The translations under genes were made by a program, and so were the position numbers. A DNA stretch of 64,000 bases from positions 1-64,000 of the forward strand of contig JAAYVZ010000287.1 of the NCBI GenBank assembly GCA_012516935.1. The letters are read 5' to 3'. The notes under the pieces were generated by a model, which searched no databases, had not been told where the DNA came from, and saw nothing but the letters and a program-made list of their open reading frames with translations. The DNA is from Holophagae bacterium (GTDB lineage Bacteria > Acidobacteriota > Thermoanaerobaculia > Thermoanaerobaculales > Thermoanaerobaculaceae). The first letter of the stretch is position 1; every line of letters begins with the position of its first letter. Below, piece after piece: positions 44,563 to 52,545 of this stretch.

Positions 44563-45000
44563 TCACCCACGGGGAGACACGGCTTTGACCTCGAACACCT
44601 CGGCGTCGACGACGTCGCCCTGTCTGAGCTCCCAGTCGCGAAACGCCTGGAGGTCGCGGCGGACACGCGACAGCACCCATCCGAGGACCGCCGCGTCGTC
44701 GAGCAACCCCACGCCCAGGATGGCATCCGGAATCGCATCGAGAGGGTTCGCGAAGTAAATGAGCGCAGCCAGGACAGCGACGAGTGCCCGAGTCGGCAGC
44801 TGTCGGTACCGACCCGCCAGCGTCTCGCGCACCATGCGGACCGCGGTCGCCACCTCGCCCAAGATGCGGCGCAGCGCCAACGGCGTCCGCTCGAGCTGGT
44901 GGTCGGCGGCCTTCAGGACCCTATCCGCCGGGCCCCCGGCCGTCACGATCCGGCGAGCGGCCGCGACTGCACGGCGGAAGGAACGAGCCAACCCACCCAT
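44563..45000 (-). CDS. DUF1232 (YkvA-like) membrane-associated protein
   Basis: A 145-residue protein. ALIYFANPLDAIPDAILGVGLLDDAAVL (about 82-110) is the DUF1232 motif, a short hydrophobic hairpin. The N-terminus is basic. Function unknown. ATG 45000 is chosen because TACACT ends seven bases upstream, indicating a leaderless message; the family domain lies well inside. Confidence 0.75.
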   Translation of the reverse strand: MGGLARSFRRAVAAARRIVTAGGPADRVLKAADHQLERTPLALRRILGEVATAVRMVRETLAGRYRQLPTRALVAVLAALIYFANPLDAIPDAILGVGLLDDAAVLGWVLSRVRRDLQAFRDWELRQGDVVDAEVFEVKAVSPRG

Positions 45001-45007
45001 CGCCACG

Positions 45008-45034
45008 AGTGTACCTCGCGAGCTGGGGTAGGAT
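45008..45034. promoter_or_regulatory. Divergent promoters
   Basis: Minus-strand TACACT (45008-45013) serves the DUF1232 gene with a seven-base gap. Plus-strand TAGGAT (45029-45034) precedes the phosphatase gene, whose own ribosome site GGAGGG lies before ATG 45076. Confidence 0.45.
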
Positions 45035-45075
45035 TGCTGAGCACCGTCGTGTGCAGGGAGGGCGGTGGTGGCTCC

Positions 45076-45477
45076 ATGGACTGGGTGATTCCCGGGCAAC
45101 TGGCACGCAGCCCGCGGCCGGGCCGCTCAGCCGCTGGGGACGTGCAGGCGGATCCGGTGGCTGTGGACACCTGGCTCGTACGCGCTCGCGCCCATGGCAT
45201 CCGCTCCGTCATCTGCCTGCTGAGCCAGGAGCAGCTCGCGCTTTACGGTTGCCTCCCGCAGGGGCTACTGACCCGGTATCGCGAGGAGGGCTTCGAGGTC
45301 GTCCATATCGACGTCGAGGATGCGCAGTGGCCGCCGCTGCAGCCGGCTCACGTGGAACAGGTGTGGCGGGCGTTCGTGTCTCTGCCCAAACCGGTGCTCG
45401 TGCACTGCTCCGCCGGTCTATGGCGGACCGGCCACGCCATCGAGGTGATCCTGGGCCGCCTCGAGCAGGGGGGTTGA
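45076..45477 (+). CDS. Dual-specificity/tyrosine phosphatase-like protein
   Basis: A 133-residue small phosphatase. VHCSAGLWRTG (about 112-122) is the C-x5-R active site loop, and DVEDAQWPPL corresponds to the general-acid loop region. GIRSVICLLSQEQL is the usual preceding strand. The substrate, protein or small molecule, is unknown. GGAGGGCGG lies before ATG 45076. A tiny gene follows by one base. Confidence 0.8.
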   Translation: MDWVIPGQLARSPRPGRSAAGDVQADPVAVDTWLVRARAHGIRSVICLLSQEQLALYGCLPQGLLTRYREEGFEVVHIDVEDAQWPPLQPAHVEQVWRAFVSLPKPVLVHCSAGLWRTGHAIEVILGRLEQGG

Positions 45478-45478
45478 C

Positions 45479-45718
45479 GTGCCGCTGTTTCCGTTCACCG
45501 GCGCCTCCGGGCGGCATCCGAGCACAGCGCCCTCCGAGGTCGTGGCCGGCGTCGTGGTCGAGGACCGCGGCGTATGGAACCTCGCACAGGCGCTCGTGGA
45601 CGCCGAGGGGCGCTACCGGGTGGTGCGCGACATCGGTGACAACCCGAGCTTCGTGGTCTGGGGGTTCGCCGTCGTCCCCGACCTGCGCCTGCGCGCCGAC
45701 CACGAGGTCGAGGGATAA
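45479..45718 (+). CDS. Small hypothetical protein coupled to the phosphatase
   Basis: A 79-residue protein from GTG 45479, with GGGGGG just upstream, starting right after the phosphatase stop. VVAGVVVEDRGVWNLAQALVD and FVVWGFAVVPDLRLR show alternating beta strands. No family recognised. Close spacing suggests a joint role with the phosphatase. Confidence 0.5.
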   Translation: MPLFPFTGASGRHPSTAPSEVVAGVVVEDRGVWNLAQALVDAEGRYRVVRDIGDNPSFVVWGFAVVPDLRLRADHEVEG

Positions 45719-45805
45719 GAAAAAGGCAATGCAGCGCCCGGCGCCACGAAGCCTCCACCCGCCAGTGTGGGCCGTTTTCCGACACCGCACAAGGGGTCGC
45801 CCGTG

Positions 45806-46726
45806 ATGGTGGCCGCCTGGTGCCGCGGGCTCGTGAAGCGCTACGAAGACGTCGTGGCCGTGGCCGGAATCGACCTCGAGGTGCGGCGCGGCGAGTGCTT
45901 CGGCCTGCTCGGGCCCAACGGCGCCGGCAAGACCACCACCGTCGAGATGCTGGAAGGGCTCACGACGCCGGACGGAGGCGAGATCGAGGTCCTGGGCGAG
46001 CGTTGGCACAAAACCCGGAACGACCGGTTGCGCCAGCGCCTCGGGGTGCAGCTCCAGGAGACCCAGCTCCCGGAAAAGCTGACGGTCGAGGAGGTCGTGC
46101 GGCTGTTCGCCAGCTTCTACCGCCGCAGCCGACCGACCGACGAGGTTATCGCCATGGTCGAGCTCGGCGAGAAAAGACGCGCTCGCGTCGGCAAGCTCTC
46201 GGGCGGCCAGCGGCAGCGCCTGGCGTTGGCGTGTGCTTTGGTGTCGGATCCGGAGATTTTGTTTCTCGACGAGCCGACGACCGGCCTCGACCCTCAGGCC
46301 AGGCTCAAGGTCTGGGAGCTGGTGGAGTCGTTCCGCGCCAGGGGTGGCACGGTGCTCCTCACCACCCACTACATGGAGGAAGCCGCGAGGCTATGCGACC
46401 GCGTCGCGGTCATGGACTACGGGCGGATCATCGCCCTCGGCTCGACGGCCGAGCTGGTGGCGGCGCTACACGCCGAGCAGATCGTCGAGCTAGAGCTCGA
46501 CCACGCCCTCGAGGCTCCCGCGCTGGCGAGCCTTCCGGGCGTGAGCGGCGCTGTCGGCCGTGATGGCGGCCTCCAGCTCTCGGTGCACGACATCGGGCAG
46601 GCGCTGCCCGCGATGCTCTCGGCGCTGGCGGCCCGGGGTGTCGGGCTCCGCCGGCTGACCACGCACCAGGCCACGCTCGAAGACGTCTTCGTCCACCTCA
46701 CCGGACGGGCGCTCCGCGATGAGTAA
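45806..46726 (+). CDS. ABC exporter ATPase (DrrA/CcmA-like)
   Basis: A 306-residue ATPase. GPNGAGKTTTVEMLEGL (about 39), LSGGQRQRLALACAL (signature) and ILFLDEPTTGLDP (Walker B) are clear. A C-terminal ~80-residue domain matches the DUF4162-type tail of drug/antibiotic exporters. ATG 45806 or GTG 45803 is the start. It overlaps the permease gene by eight bases. Substrate unknown. Confidence 0.9.
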   Translation: MVAAWCRGLVKRYEDVVAVAGIDLEVRRGECFGLLGPNGAGKTTTVEMLEGLTTPDGGEIEVLGERWHKTRNDRLRQRLGVQLQETQLPEKLTVEEVVRLFASFYRRSRPTDEVIAMVELGEKRRARVGKLSGGQRQRLALACALVSDPEILFLDEPTTGLDPQARLKVWELVESFRARGGTVLLTTHYMEEAARLCDRVAVMDYGRIIALGSTAELVAALHAEQIVELELDHALEAPALASLPGVSGAVGRDGGLQLSVHDIGQALPAMLSALAARGVGLRRLTTHQATLEDVFVHLTGRALRDE

Positions 46727-47768
46727 GCTCCACCCGCTCGTCGAGCTGACCCGCGCCCGCCTGCTCGAGTTCCTGCGCGAGCCGGAGGCGGTGTTCTGGG
46801 TGTTCGTGTTCCCGGTCCTGCTCGCGGTCGCCCTCGGAATCGCCTTCCGCAGCCAGAGCCCGAGGGTCGTTCCGGTCGGCGTGGCGGGGACGACGGGCAG
46901 GGCCGGCGAGGTGGTCGGGCTGCTCGACGGGGACAACACGCTCGGTGTGCGGCAGCTCGCAGCCCACGACGGAGAAACGGAGCTCGCATCTGGCACGCTC
47001 GACGTGCTGGTGTTGGTACCGGACGATCCCGGTCAGACGCTCACCTACCGGTTCGACCCCATGCGGCCGGAAAGCCGCGTCGCGCGGGACCTCGTGGACG
47101 ACGCGCTCCAACGAAAGCGGGGACGGCAGGACGTCGTAGCGGTGCGGGACGAGCACGTTGCGGCGGTCGGATCGCGGTACATCGACTTCCTCATCCCTGG
47201 GCTGGTCGGGCTCAACCTCATGGGCAGCGGGATGTGGGGGCTCGGATTCGCCGTCGTCCAGGCTCGTGTCCGCAAGCTCCTCAAGCGCTTTGCCGCCACG
47301 CCGATGCGCCGAAGCCACTTCCTGCTTTCGTTCATGCTTTCCCGGCTGGGCCTGCTCGCGGGCGAAGTTGGCGCCGTGCTGGGCGCTGGTTGGGCGCTGT
47401 TCGGGGTGACGGTGCGCGGAGGTATCCTCGACCTGGCGGTCGTGTCGCTGCTCGGGGCGTTCACCTTTGCCGGGCTCGGGCTGCTGGTGGCTGCGCGCTC
47501 CCGCACCATCGAGGGCGTTTCCGGCTGGATGAACCTGGTTCAGCTCCCGATGTGGCTGCTCTCGGGCTCGTTTTTCTCGTACGCGCGCTTCCCCGAGGCG
47601 GTGCAGCCCGCGATCCGTCTCCTGCCGCTGACCGCGCTCAACGATGCGCTGCGCGCCATCGCGAACCGCGGCGCCTCGCTCACCGAGACCTGGCCGGAGC
47701 TCGCGGTGCTGGCCGTCTGGGGTGGGGTGTCGTTCGTCCTCGCCCTACGCTTGTTTCGCTGGCAGTGA
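46719..47768 (+). CDS. ABC-2 type exporter permease
   Basis: A 349-residue permease of the ABC-2 family. One N-terminal helix (WVFVFPVLLAVALGIAF) is followed by a long extracellular region and then five helices, with IDFLIPGLVGLNLMGSGMWG and WMNLVQLPMWLLSGSFF as family motifs. It works with the upstream ATPase to export a lipid or small molecule. The 3' spacer contains GGTGATC-like degenerate repeats. Confidence 0.9.
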   Translation: MSKLHPLVELTRARLLEFLREPEAVFWVFVFPVLLAVALGIAFRSQSPRVVPVGVAGTTGRAGEVVGLLDGDNTLGVRQLAAHDGETELASGTLDVLVLVPDDPGQTLTYRFDPMRPESRVARDLVDDALQRKRGRQDVVAVRDEHVAAVGSRYIDFLIPGLVGLNLMGSGMWGLGFAVVQARVRKLLKRFAATPMRRSHFLLSFMLSRLGLLAGEVGAVLGAGWALFGVTVRGGILDLAVVSLLGAFTFAGLGLLVAARSRTIEGVSGWMNLVQLPMWLLSGSFFSYARFPEAVQPAIRLLPLTALNDALRAIANRGASLTETWPELAVLAVWGGVSFVLALRLFRWQ

Positions 47769-47840
47769 GCGTTCGGGATCGGCGGTCGGCAGGAGGTGGG
47801 CCGAAGACGTCAGTTTCAGTCACCGAGCACCGCGAACCGA

Positions 47841-48935
47841 TCACCGCCCCTGCAGGCCGCGGCCGGTCACCAGGTAAACGGCGAAGCTGCCGAGCCAGTG
47901 GCCGCCCTCATAGTGCTCGCCGGTCACGGCAGAAAGCCCGGCCAAGCGATGGAGCGCCGCCGTGGCCCGCAGGGAGGGCAGCCGTGGATCGCCGCTCGGA
48001 AGGCCGGAGGCAATTCCCTCGAGCATCCAGGCCCGGGAGAGGTTGAGGCCGTCGAGGTGCGCGAGCTTGCCGTCGGCACGGTCGCTCACCACGGCGATCG
48101 GAAGCCATGTCGTGGACCCGTCGAGAGGAATCAGCGGCAGCAACCCGCCGAGCCAGGCCGCGAGCTCGGCTGGGGTCAAGAACCGACGCATGAGGTCGGC
48201 CTCGGCCAGGCACGGCGAGAGAAAGTCCTGCCCCGAGGGCTCGAAGCCCAGGGGGCAGCCGCGGTCCGCCAGGTGGTGGGCACGAGCCGTGGTCTCCAGC
48301 AGCTCGAGCATCTCGCCATCGCCGGCTGCCCGCGCCCAGTCCGTCACCAAGCCGAGGGCGAACGCGGACTGGCTGTGCTCGCCGGTCCGGATGGGAGAGG
48401 TGAGCTTGGGAAGCCAGGCCCTGAGTCGAGCTGCCGCGGCCCGTTCGAGCGGCTCGAGTGCCTGGCTCCACGCCCGCACCTGCGGGTCGTCCCACTCACG
48501 GAGCTCGGCTGCCAGTTGCAGCAGCCACGCTAGGCCGTACGGCCGCTCGAACTCCGGGCGGCTCGCGGCACCCAGGTATGCGGCTTCGGCCGCCAGGTTG
48601 GACGGCGTAAGCGAGCGGGCCAGCGCCGCGCGGGCGGGGGCGGCGAACGGCGCTTCGGGAAAGAGGCGGGCGAGGCGGGCCAACAGCCAGTGACCGTGCA
48701 CCGAGGAGTGCCAGTCGAAGCACCCGAAAAACGCCGGCGTGAGCTGGCGCGGCGGCTTGACATCGGCATCGCTCGACAGCACGTGCGCGATCTTGTTGGG
48801 GTACTCCCGGTGCACGCACCCGAGCGCGAGGTCTGCGAAACGTTGTGCGGCCGCGGCGTCGAACGAGGGGGGCTGTGCCCACACCGAGGTGGTGACGGCA
48901 GCCAACGCGAACCCGATGACCACTGCTGATCTCAT
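47841..48935 (-). CDS. DUF2891 secreted protein
   Basis: A 364-residue protein with a signal peptide (VVIGFALAAVTTSVWAQ). The body is mostly helical and matches DUF2891 (CVHREYPNKIAHVLSSDAD, GCFDWHSSVHGHWLLARL, RTGEHSQSAFALGL, GHWLGSFAVYLVTGRG). Members have an alpha-toroid look suggesting a glycoside-active or binding enzyme, but activity is unproven. The start ATG 48935 is preceded by TAGCAT and a six-base gap. Confidence 0.85.
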   Translation of the reverse strand: MRSAVVIGFALAAVTTSVWAQPPSFDAAAAQRFADLALGCVHREYPNKIAHVLSSDADVKPPRQLTPAFFGCFDWHSSVHGHWLLARLARLFPEAPFAAPARAALARSLTPSNLAAEAAYLGAASRPEFERPYGLAWLLQLAAELREWDDPQVRAWSQALEPLERAAAARLRAWLPKLTSPIRTGEHSQSAFALGLVTDWARAAGDGEMLELLETTARAHHLADRGCPLGFEPSGQDFLSPCLAEADLMRRFLTPAELAAWLGGLLPLIPLDGSTTWLPIAVVSDRADGKLAHLDGLNLSRAWMLEGIASGLPSGDPRLPSLRATAALHRLAGLSAVTGEHYEGGHWLGSFAVYLVTGRGLQGR

Positions 48936-48941
48936 GACCGG

Positions 48942-48947
48942 ATGCTA
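48942..48947 (-). promoter_or_regulatory. -10 element, leaderless start of DUF2891 gene
   Basis: TAGCAT on the minus strand, six bases before ATG 48935; no Shine-Dalgarno sequence. Confidence 0.45.
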
Positions 48948-49087
48948 CCACCCCACGGCGTTCGTCGCCCGGGCCGCCGTCGCCCACCACCCCCATCCAC
49001 CCCATTCCGGCCGTGAGCCCGCTTGCGGAGCCTGGGCCGATCGCATTGTCGCCGACAGCCTACCCGCTGGCGGAAAGGGTGGGGCAA

Positions 49088-49579
49088 TCAAGGCATCAGC
49101 TTCGGCGACGTGAGCCAGAACAGCCCCGAGCGCCCGACCGGGGATCCGCTGTCCGGCAGCTCGAGGCCGATAACCCCCGCCGGCTTCAGCACCAGCCGCC
49201 CGCACGGCTGGCCCCACACCAGCTCCTCTGCCCAGTCGGCGAGCGCCGGCAGGTGGCCGACGAAGGCGGCGCGTACGACCTCCTGCTCGCGCAGGCCACC
49301 GAGCCTGGGGAGAATCGCCGCCAGCTCCGGGCCGGTGGCCAGAGCATCCCAACTCTCAGGCTCGGGGCCCGCGCCTCCCTGCCAGAGCAGCCCGGCGGTT
49401 TCGCGGGCACGCCGGATCGGGCTGGTGAGCAGCACATCGCACACCAGCCCTAGCTCGACCAGCCGCACGGCGAGCCGCTCGGCCTGCTGTCGACCCTCCG
49501 AAGCCAAAGGACGGGCCGCGTCCGAGGGCCACGAGCTGGCCTCCTCGGCCTTGCCATGACGAATCAGAAAGAGCCGCAT
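49088..49579 (-). CDS. sixA: Phosphohistidine phosphatase SixA-like
   Basis: A 163-residue histidine phosphatase. MRLFLIRHGKAEE carries the catalytic RHG, DVLLTSPIRRARETA the second arginine, and FVGHLPALADWAEEL the second histidine. SixA removes phosphate from histidine in signalling proteins such as HPt domains or PTS NPr. The window also has a PTS-IIA-like regulator. TAAAAT lies six bases before the ATG. Confidence 0.9.
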   Translation of the reverse strand: MRLFLIRHGKAEEASSWPSDAARPLASEGRQQAERLAVRLVELGLVCDVLLTSPIRRARETAGLLWQGGAGPEPESWDALATGPELAAILPRLGGLREQEVVRAAFVGHLPALADWAEELVWGQPCGRLVLKPAGVIGLELPDSGSPVGRSGLFWLTSPKLMP

Positions 49580-49585
49580 GACTCC

Positions 49586-49604
49586 ATTTTACCGATGGTA
49601 AACT
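49586..49604. promoter_or_regulatory. Divergent -10 elements over a palindrome
   Basis: Minus-strand TAAAAT (complement of 49586-49591) serves sixA. Plus-strand TAAACT (49599-49604) may serve the gene at 49676. TTTACC (49588-49593), GAT, GGTAAA (49597-49602) form a symmetric site over both. Confidence 0.45.
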
Positions 49605-49675
49605 CGGTTGCCGCCCACCGCCATGCTCGGGTGCCGGGCCGGCCTCGGAACGCACAGGTTCCGCGGGGTGAGACG

Positions 49676-50125
49676 ATGACGACGACCAAGAAGCTCGGTG
49701 AGCTGCTACTGGAGGCCGAGGCACTCACGCCCGAGAACCTCGCGCAGGCGCTCGAGATCCAGTCGGCCTCCGGGGAGCGGCTCGGGAGCCTCCTGCTGCG
49801 CCTGCAGATGGTGGACGCTCGCGTGCTTCGGGCGGCGCTGGCCCACCAGAAGGGAGTCGAGGCCGTCGACCTCGCGGTCGAGACCCCCGAACCGCGGGCC
49901 CTGGCGATGGTGTCGAGAGAGCAGGCGCACCGGCTCGGCTGTGTGCCGCTGCGCCTGGTGGGAGAGGAGCTCGAGGTGGTGTTCATCGACCCGCTGGATG
50001 GACGAGTCGTCGCCGAGGTCGAACGGGCGGTCGGGCGGCCGGTCCGGCGACTCGTCGCACCTCAGACCTCGGTATTCACGGCGATCATGCGCCACTACCC
50101 GCCAGAGGGCTGGCGTCAGCGGTAA
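49676..50125 (+). CDS. Stand-alone GspE/PilB N-terminal (MshEN) domain protein
   Basis: A 149-residue protein consisting of a GspE-N domain (KKLGELLLEAEALTPENLAQALEIQ, then GCVPLRLVGEELEVVFIDPLD). MshEN domains bind cyclic di-GMP in several ATPases of pilus and secretion systems, but here the ATPase is missing. It may act as a free c-di-GMP sensor. ATG 49676 is used; the gene lies 32 bases before the next. A PilZ protein is close by. Confidence 0.75.
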   Translation: MTTTKKLGELLLEAEALTPENLAQALEIQSASGERLGSLLLRLQMVDARVLRAALAHQKGVEAVDLAVETPEPRALAMVSREQAHRLGCVPLRLVGEELEVVFIDPLDGRVVAEVERAVGRPVRRLVAPQTSVFTAIMRHYPPEGWRQR

Positions 50126-50157
50126 CGGCTACGAGCTCGGCTGACGAGGAGGGTGAG

Positions 50158-51303
50158 ATGCGAGTCACGGTCCTGGGGTGTGGGCTCGTGGGCCACGCGA
50201 TCGCCGCCGACCTCGCGACACGGGGTCGCTTCATGGTCACGGCCGTCGACCGGGAAGTCGGGCGACTGGCCCGTGTCGCTGGGCTCGAAAGGGTGCGGAC
50301 CGAGGTCGCGAACCTGGCCAACGCCGGGGAGCTCGCACGGGTCGTGGCCGACGCCGACCTCGTGGTGGGCGCGGTGCCGGGTTTCATGGGTTGGGCCACC
50401 GTGCAGCGGGCACTCGAGCTCGGCAAGCCGGTGGTCGACATCTCGTTCTTCCCGGAAGACCCATTTTCTCTCGACGAGCTGGCCCGCAGCCGGGGTCTGC
50501 CAGCGTTCGTCGACTGCGGCGTGGCCCCAGGATGCAGCAACCTCCTCGCCGGTTGGGCTACCCGCCGGCTCGACACGGTGGAACGCTTCGTGTGCTACGT
50601 GGGCGGGCTGCCAGTGGTGCGCACCTGGCCTTGGGAGTACAAGGCGCCGTTTTCTCCAGCCGATGTGCTCGAGGAGTACACACGGCCCGCCCGCTTCGTC
50701 GAGCGGGGCACGCTCGTCACCAAGCCGGCGCTCACCGACCCCGAGCTGGTGGAGTTCGAGGGTGTCGGCTCGCTCGAAGCGTTCAACACCGACGGCCTGC
50801 GCAGCCTCCTGCGCACCCTCGCCGTGCCCGACATGGTCGAGAAGACGCTGCGCTATCCCGGCTACCTCGAGAAGGTTCTGGTGCTGCGGGAGAGCGGGTT
50901 CCTCTCCACCGAGCCCCTGCGCTTCGGCGACACCGAGGTGACCCCGCTGGCACTCACCTCCAGGCTCCTGCTCCCGCTCTGGCACCTCGGCCCCGACGAC
51001 GAGGACGTCACGCTCATGCGGGTGGTCGCCGAGGGACGCCGGGGTGAGGCCAGAGTGCGGTTGCGGTGGGAGCTTTTCGATCGCTATGACCGCGCCAGCC
51101 GCACCGCGTCGATGGCGCGCACGACCGGCTACACCTGTACGGCGGTGGTCCGCCTGTGGGCGAGCGGGCGGCTGCCCCAAACCGGCGTCGTGCCGCTCGA
51201 GCTGCTGGGTCAGCAGGAGGGTATCGCCGCCTGGATCCTTGCTGACCTCGCGGAACGCAACGTGCGCTTCGAGGAGCGCGAGGAGCTCCTGGAGGGGACG
51301 TAA
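50158..51303 (+). CDS. Saccharopine/lysine dehydrogenase-like oxidoreductase
   Basis: A 381-residue protein. VTVLGCGLVGHAIAADLA is the Rossmann fold, and the middle (VVDISFFPEDPFSLDELA, VDCGVAPGCSNLLAG) matches the LYS9/saccharopine reductase family. Length suits L-lysine dehydrogenase-like members. Reaction cannot be assigned further. It reaches within seven bases of the convergent PilZ gene. Confidence 0.85.
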   Translation: MRVTVLGCGLVGHAIAADLATRGRFMVTAVDREVGRLARVAGLERVRTEVANLANAGELARVVADADLVVGAVPGFMGWATVQRALELGKPVVDISFFPEDPFSLDELARSRGLPAFVDCGVAPGCSNLLAGWATRRLDTVERFVCYVGGLPVVRTWPWEYKAPFSPADVLEEYTRPARFVERGTLVTKPALTDPELVEFEGVGSLEAFNTDGLRSLLRTLAVPDMVEKTLRYPGYLEKVLVLRESGFLSTEPLRFGDTEVTPLALTSRLLLPLWHLGPDDEDVTLMRVVAEGRRGEARVRLRWELFDRYDRASRTASMARTTGYTCTAVVRLWASGRLPQTGVVPLELLGQQEGIAAWILADLAERNVRFEEREELLEGT

Positions 51304-51310
51304 CCGCTGG

Positions 51311-51664
51311 TCAGTCCGCGCGGCGGCCGGCGAACAGCGCCTCGAGGGTCTGGCGATCGCGATCGGAGATGAACAGGAACTCGACCCCGACCTCGACGCC
51401 ACCGTCTGGATCCTGCAGCTCGTAGGCGACCCGCGCCGTGGTCTTGATGACCTGACCACGGATCGACATCAGTAGCTCGATGGCGGAGCCTTCGCCCAAG
51501 GGCTCGTCGTTGATGAACATGCAACCGCCGAGCCCGACGATCTTGGTCTTGGCGAGGACCTCCGACTCACCGGGCGCGAGGCGCTTGACGAGCACTGCGT
51601 GCTCGGCCGGAATCCGGGGGAAACGGCGCTGGTTCTTGCCCGAGGTATGCATAGCCGCAGTCAT
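51311..51664 (-). CDS. PilZ domain protein
   Basis: A 117-residue protein. RRFPRIPAEHAVLVK matches the N-terminal RxxxR motif (R13-R14...R17), and VGLGGCMFINDEPLGEGSAIEL the (D/N)xSxxG-like region, though the central Asp and Ser are replaced. Binding of cyclic di-GMP is thus plausible but not certain. Starts at ATG 51664 (an inner ATG lies four codons later). Confidence 0.8.
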   Translation of the reverse strand: MTAAMHTSGKNQRRFPRIPAEHAVLVKRLAPGESEVLAKTKIVGLGGCMFINDEPLGEGSAIELLMSIRGQVIKTTARVAYELQDPDGGVEVGVEFLFISDRDRQTLEALFAGRRAD

Positions 51665-51763
51665 CTTGCCAGAAGCTTAGCGCAAGAGCTGGCGTCTGGC
51701 CAGGGGTAGCTACGGGCGCCAATCACACCCACCGGTGCTGTCCTCGTCACGGCGTTTGCACCC

Positions 51764-51769
51764 TATACT
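51764..51769 (+). promoter_or_regulatory. -10 element of the DUF533-AIM24 pair
   Basis: TATACT with weak -35; GGGGGAGGT follows shortly before GTG 51821. Confidence 0.45.
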
Positions 51770-51820
51770 GGCACTGCACGAACGGCCTGAGGGGCGTCCT
51801 CGGCGCCCGGGGGAGGTACG

Positions 51821-52498
51821 GTGGACCCACAAAGGCTTCTCGGCTCGCTGCTTTCCGGGGTGATGGGACGCCGCAGCCTCCCTCGTCAGACCACCATGGC
51901 GGTCGGCATGGGTGCCCTCGGGCTGGCGATCGCGGCCTGGGAGCACTTCTCGCAGCAGAAGGGGGCCGGGGCTTCACCTCCTCCCCTGCCACCCGGCGAG
52001 GCGCCTCCGTTGCCCACCCGATCTCCGGCCGGCGGACCGCAGCCCGGTCCACCGGCTCCGCTCGGTCCGCCGTCGCCGCCCCCGCTGCCTTCTCCGCCGG
52101 CAGCTTTCACGGAGGTTGCGGCCAGCTCGACGAGCTATGGACGAGGAGCACGCGAAGCGGCGCTTCTGGTGCGGGCGATGGCGGCAGCGGCGTGGGCCGA
52201 CGGCGTGGTGGATGAGGAGGAACGGGCGGCGATCCGTGACCGGCTCGCGACCTCGGGGCTCTCGGAGGAGGAGCAGGCGCACTTCTTGGCCGAGCTCGCG
52301 ACCCCGCCACGTCTTGGGGAGCTCATTCCCAAGGTCGACTCGCCGCAGCTCGCTGAGCAGGTCTATCTCGTGTCGCTGCTCGCGACCCGTGCTGACACCG
52401 CCGCTGAGCGCGAGTACCTGAAGGGGTTGGCGAGTCGGTTGGCCCTCGACCCGGGCACGGTGCAGCGGTTGCACCTGCTGGTCGGGGTGAGAATGTGA
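51821..52498 (+). CDS. DUF533/TerB-like protein
   Basis: A 225-residue protein. The N-terminus has one hydrophobic helix (VGMGALGLAIAAW), a proline-rich linker of about 45 residues, then a helical TerB/DUF533 domain (LLVRAMAAAAWADGVVDEEERAAI), with acidic metal-like sites (ADGVVDEEE). Function unknown; TerB-like proteins are linked to membrane stress. GTG 51821 has a strong GGGGGAGG. It overlaps or abuts the next gene. Confidence 0.75.
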   Translation: MDPQRLLGSLLSGVMGRRSLPRQTTMAVGMGALGLAIAAWEHFSQQKGAGASPPPLPPGEAPPLPTRSPAGGPQPGPPAPLGPPSPPPLPSPPAAFTEVAASSTSYGRGAREAALLVRAMAAAAWADGVVDEEERAAIRDRLATSGLSEEEQAHFLAELATPPRLGELIPKVDSPQLAEQVYLVSLLATRADTAAEREYLKGLASRLALDPGTVQRLHLLVGVRM

Positions 52499-52545
52499 GC
52501 CGAAGCTCAGACAGCCGGTCGCCGAGCCGGAGAAGGAGCACAGCG

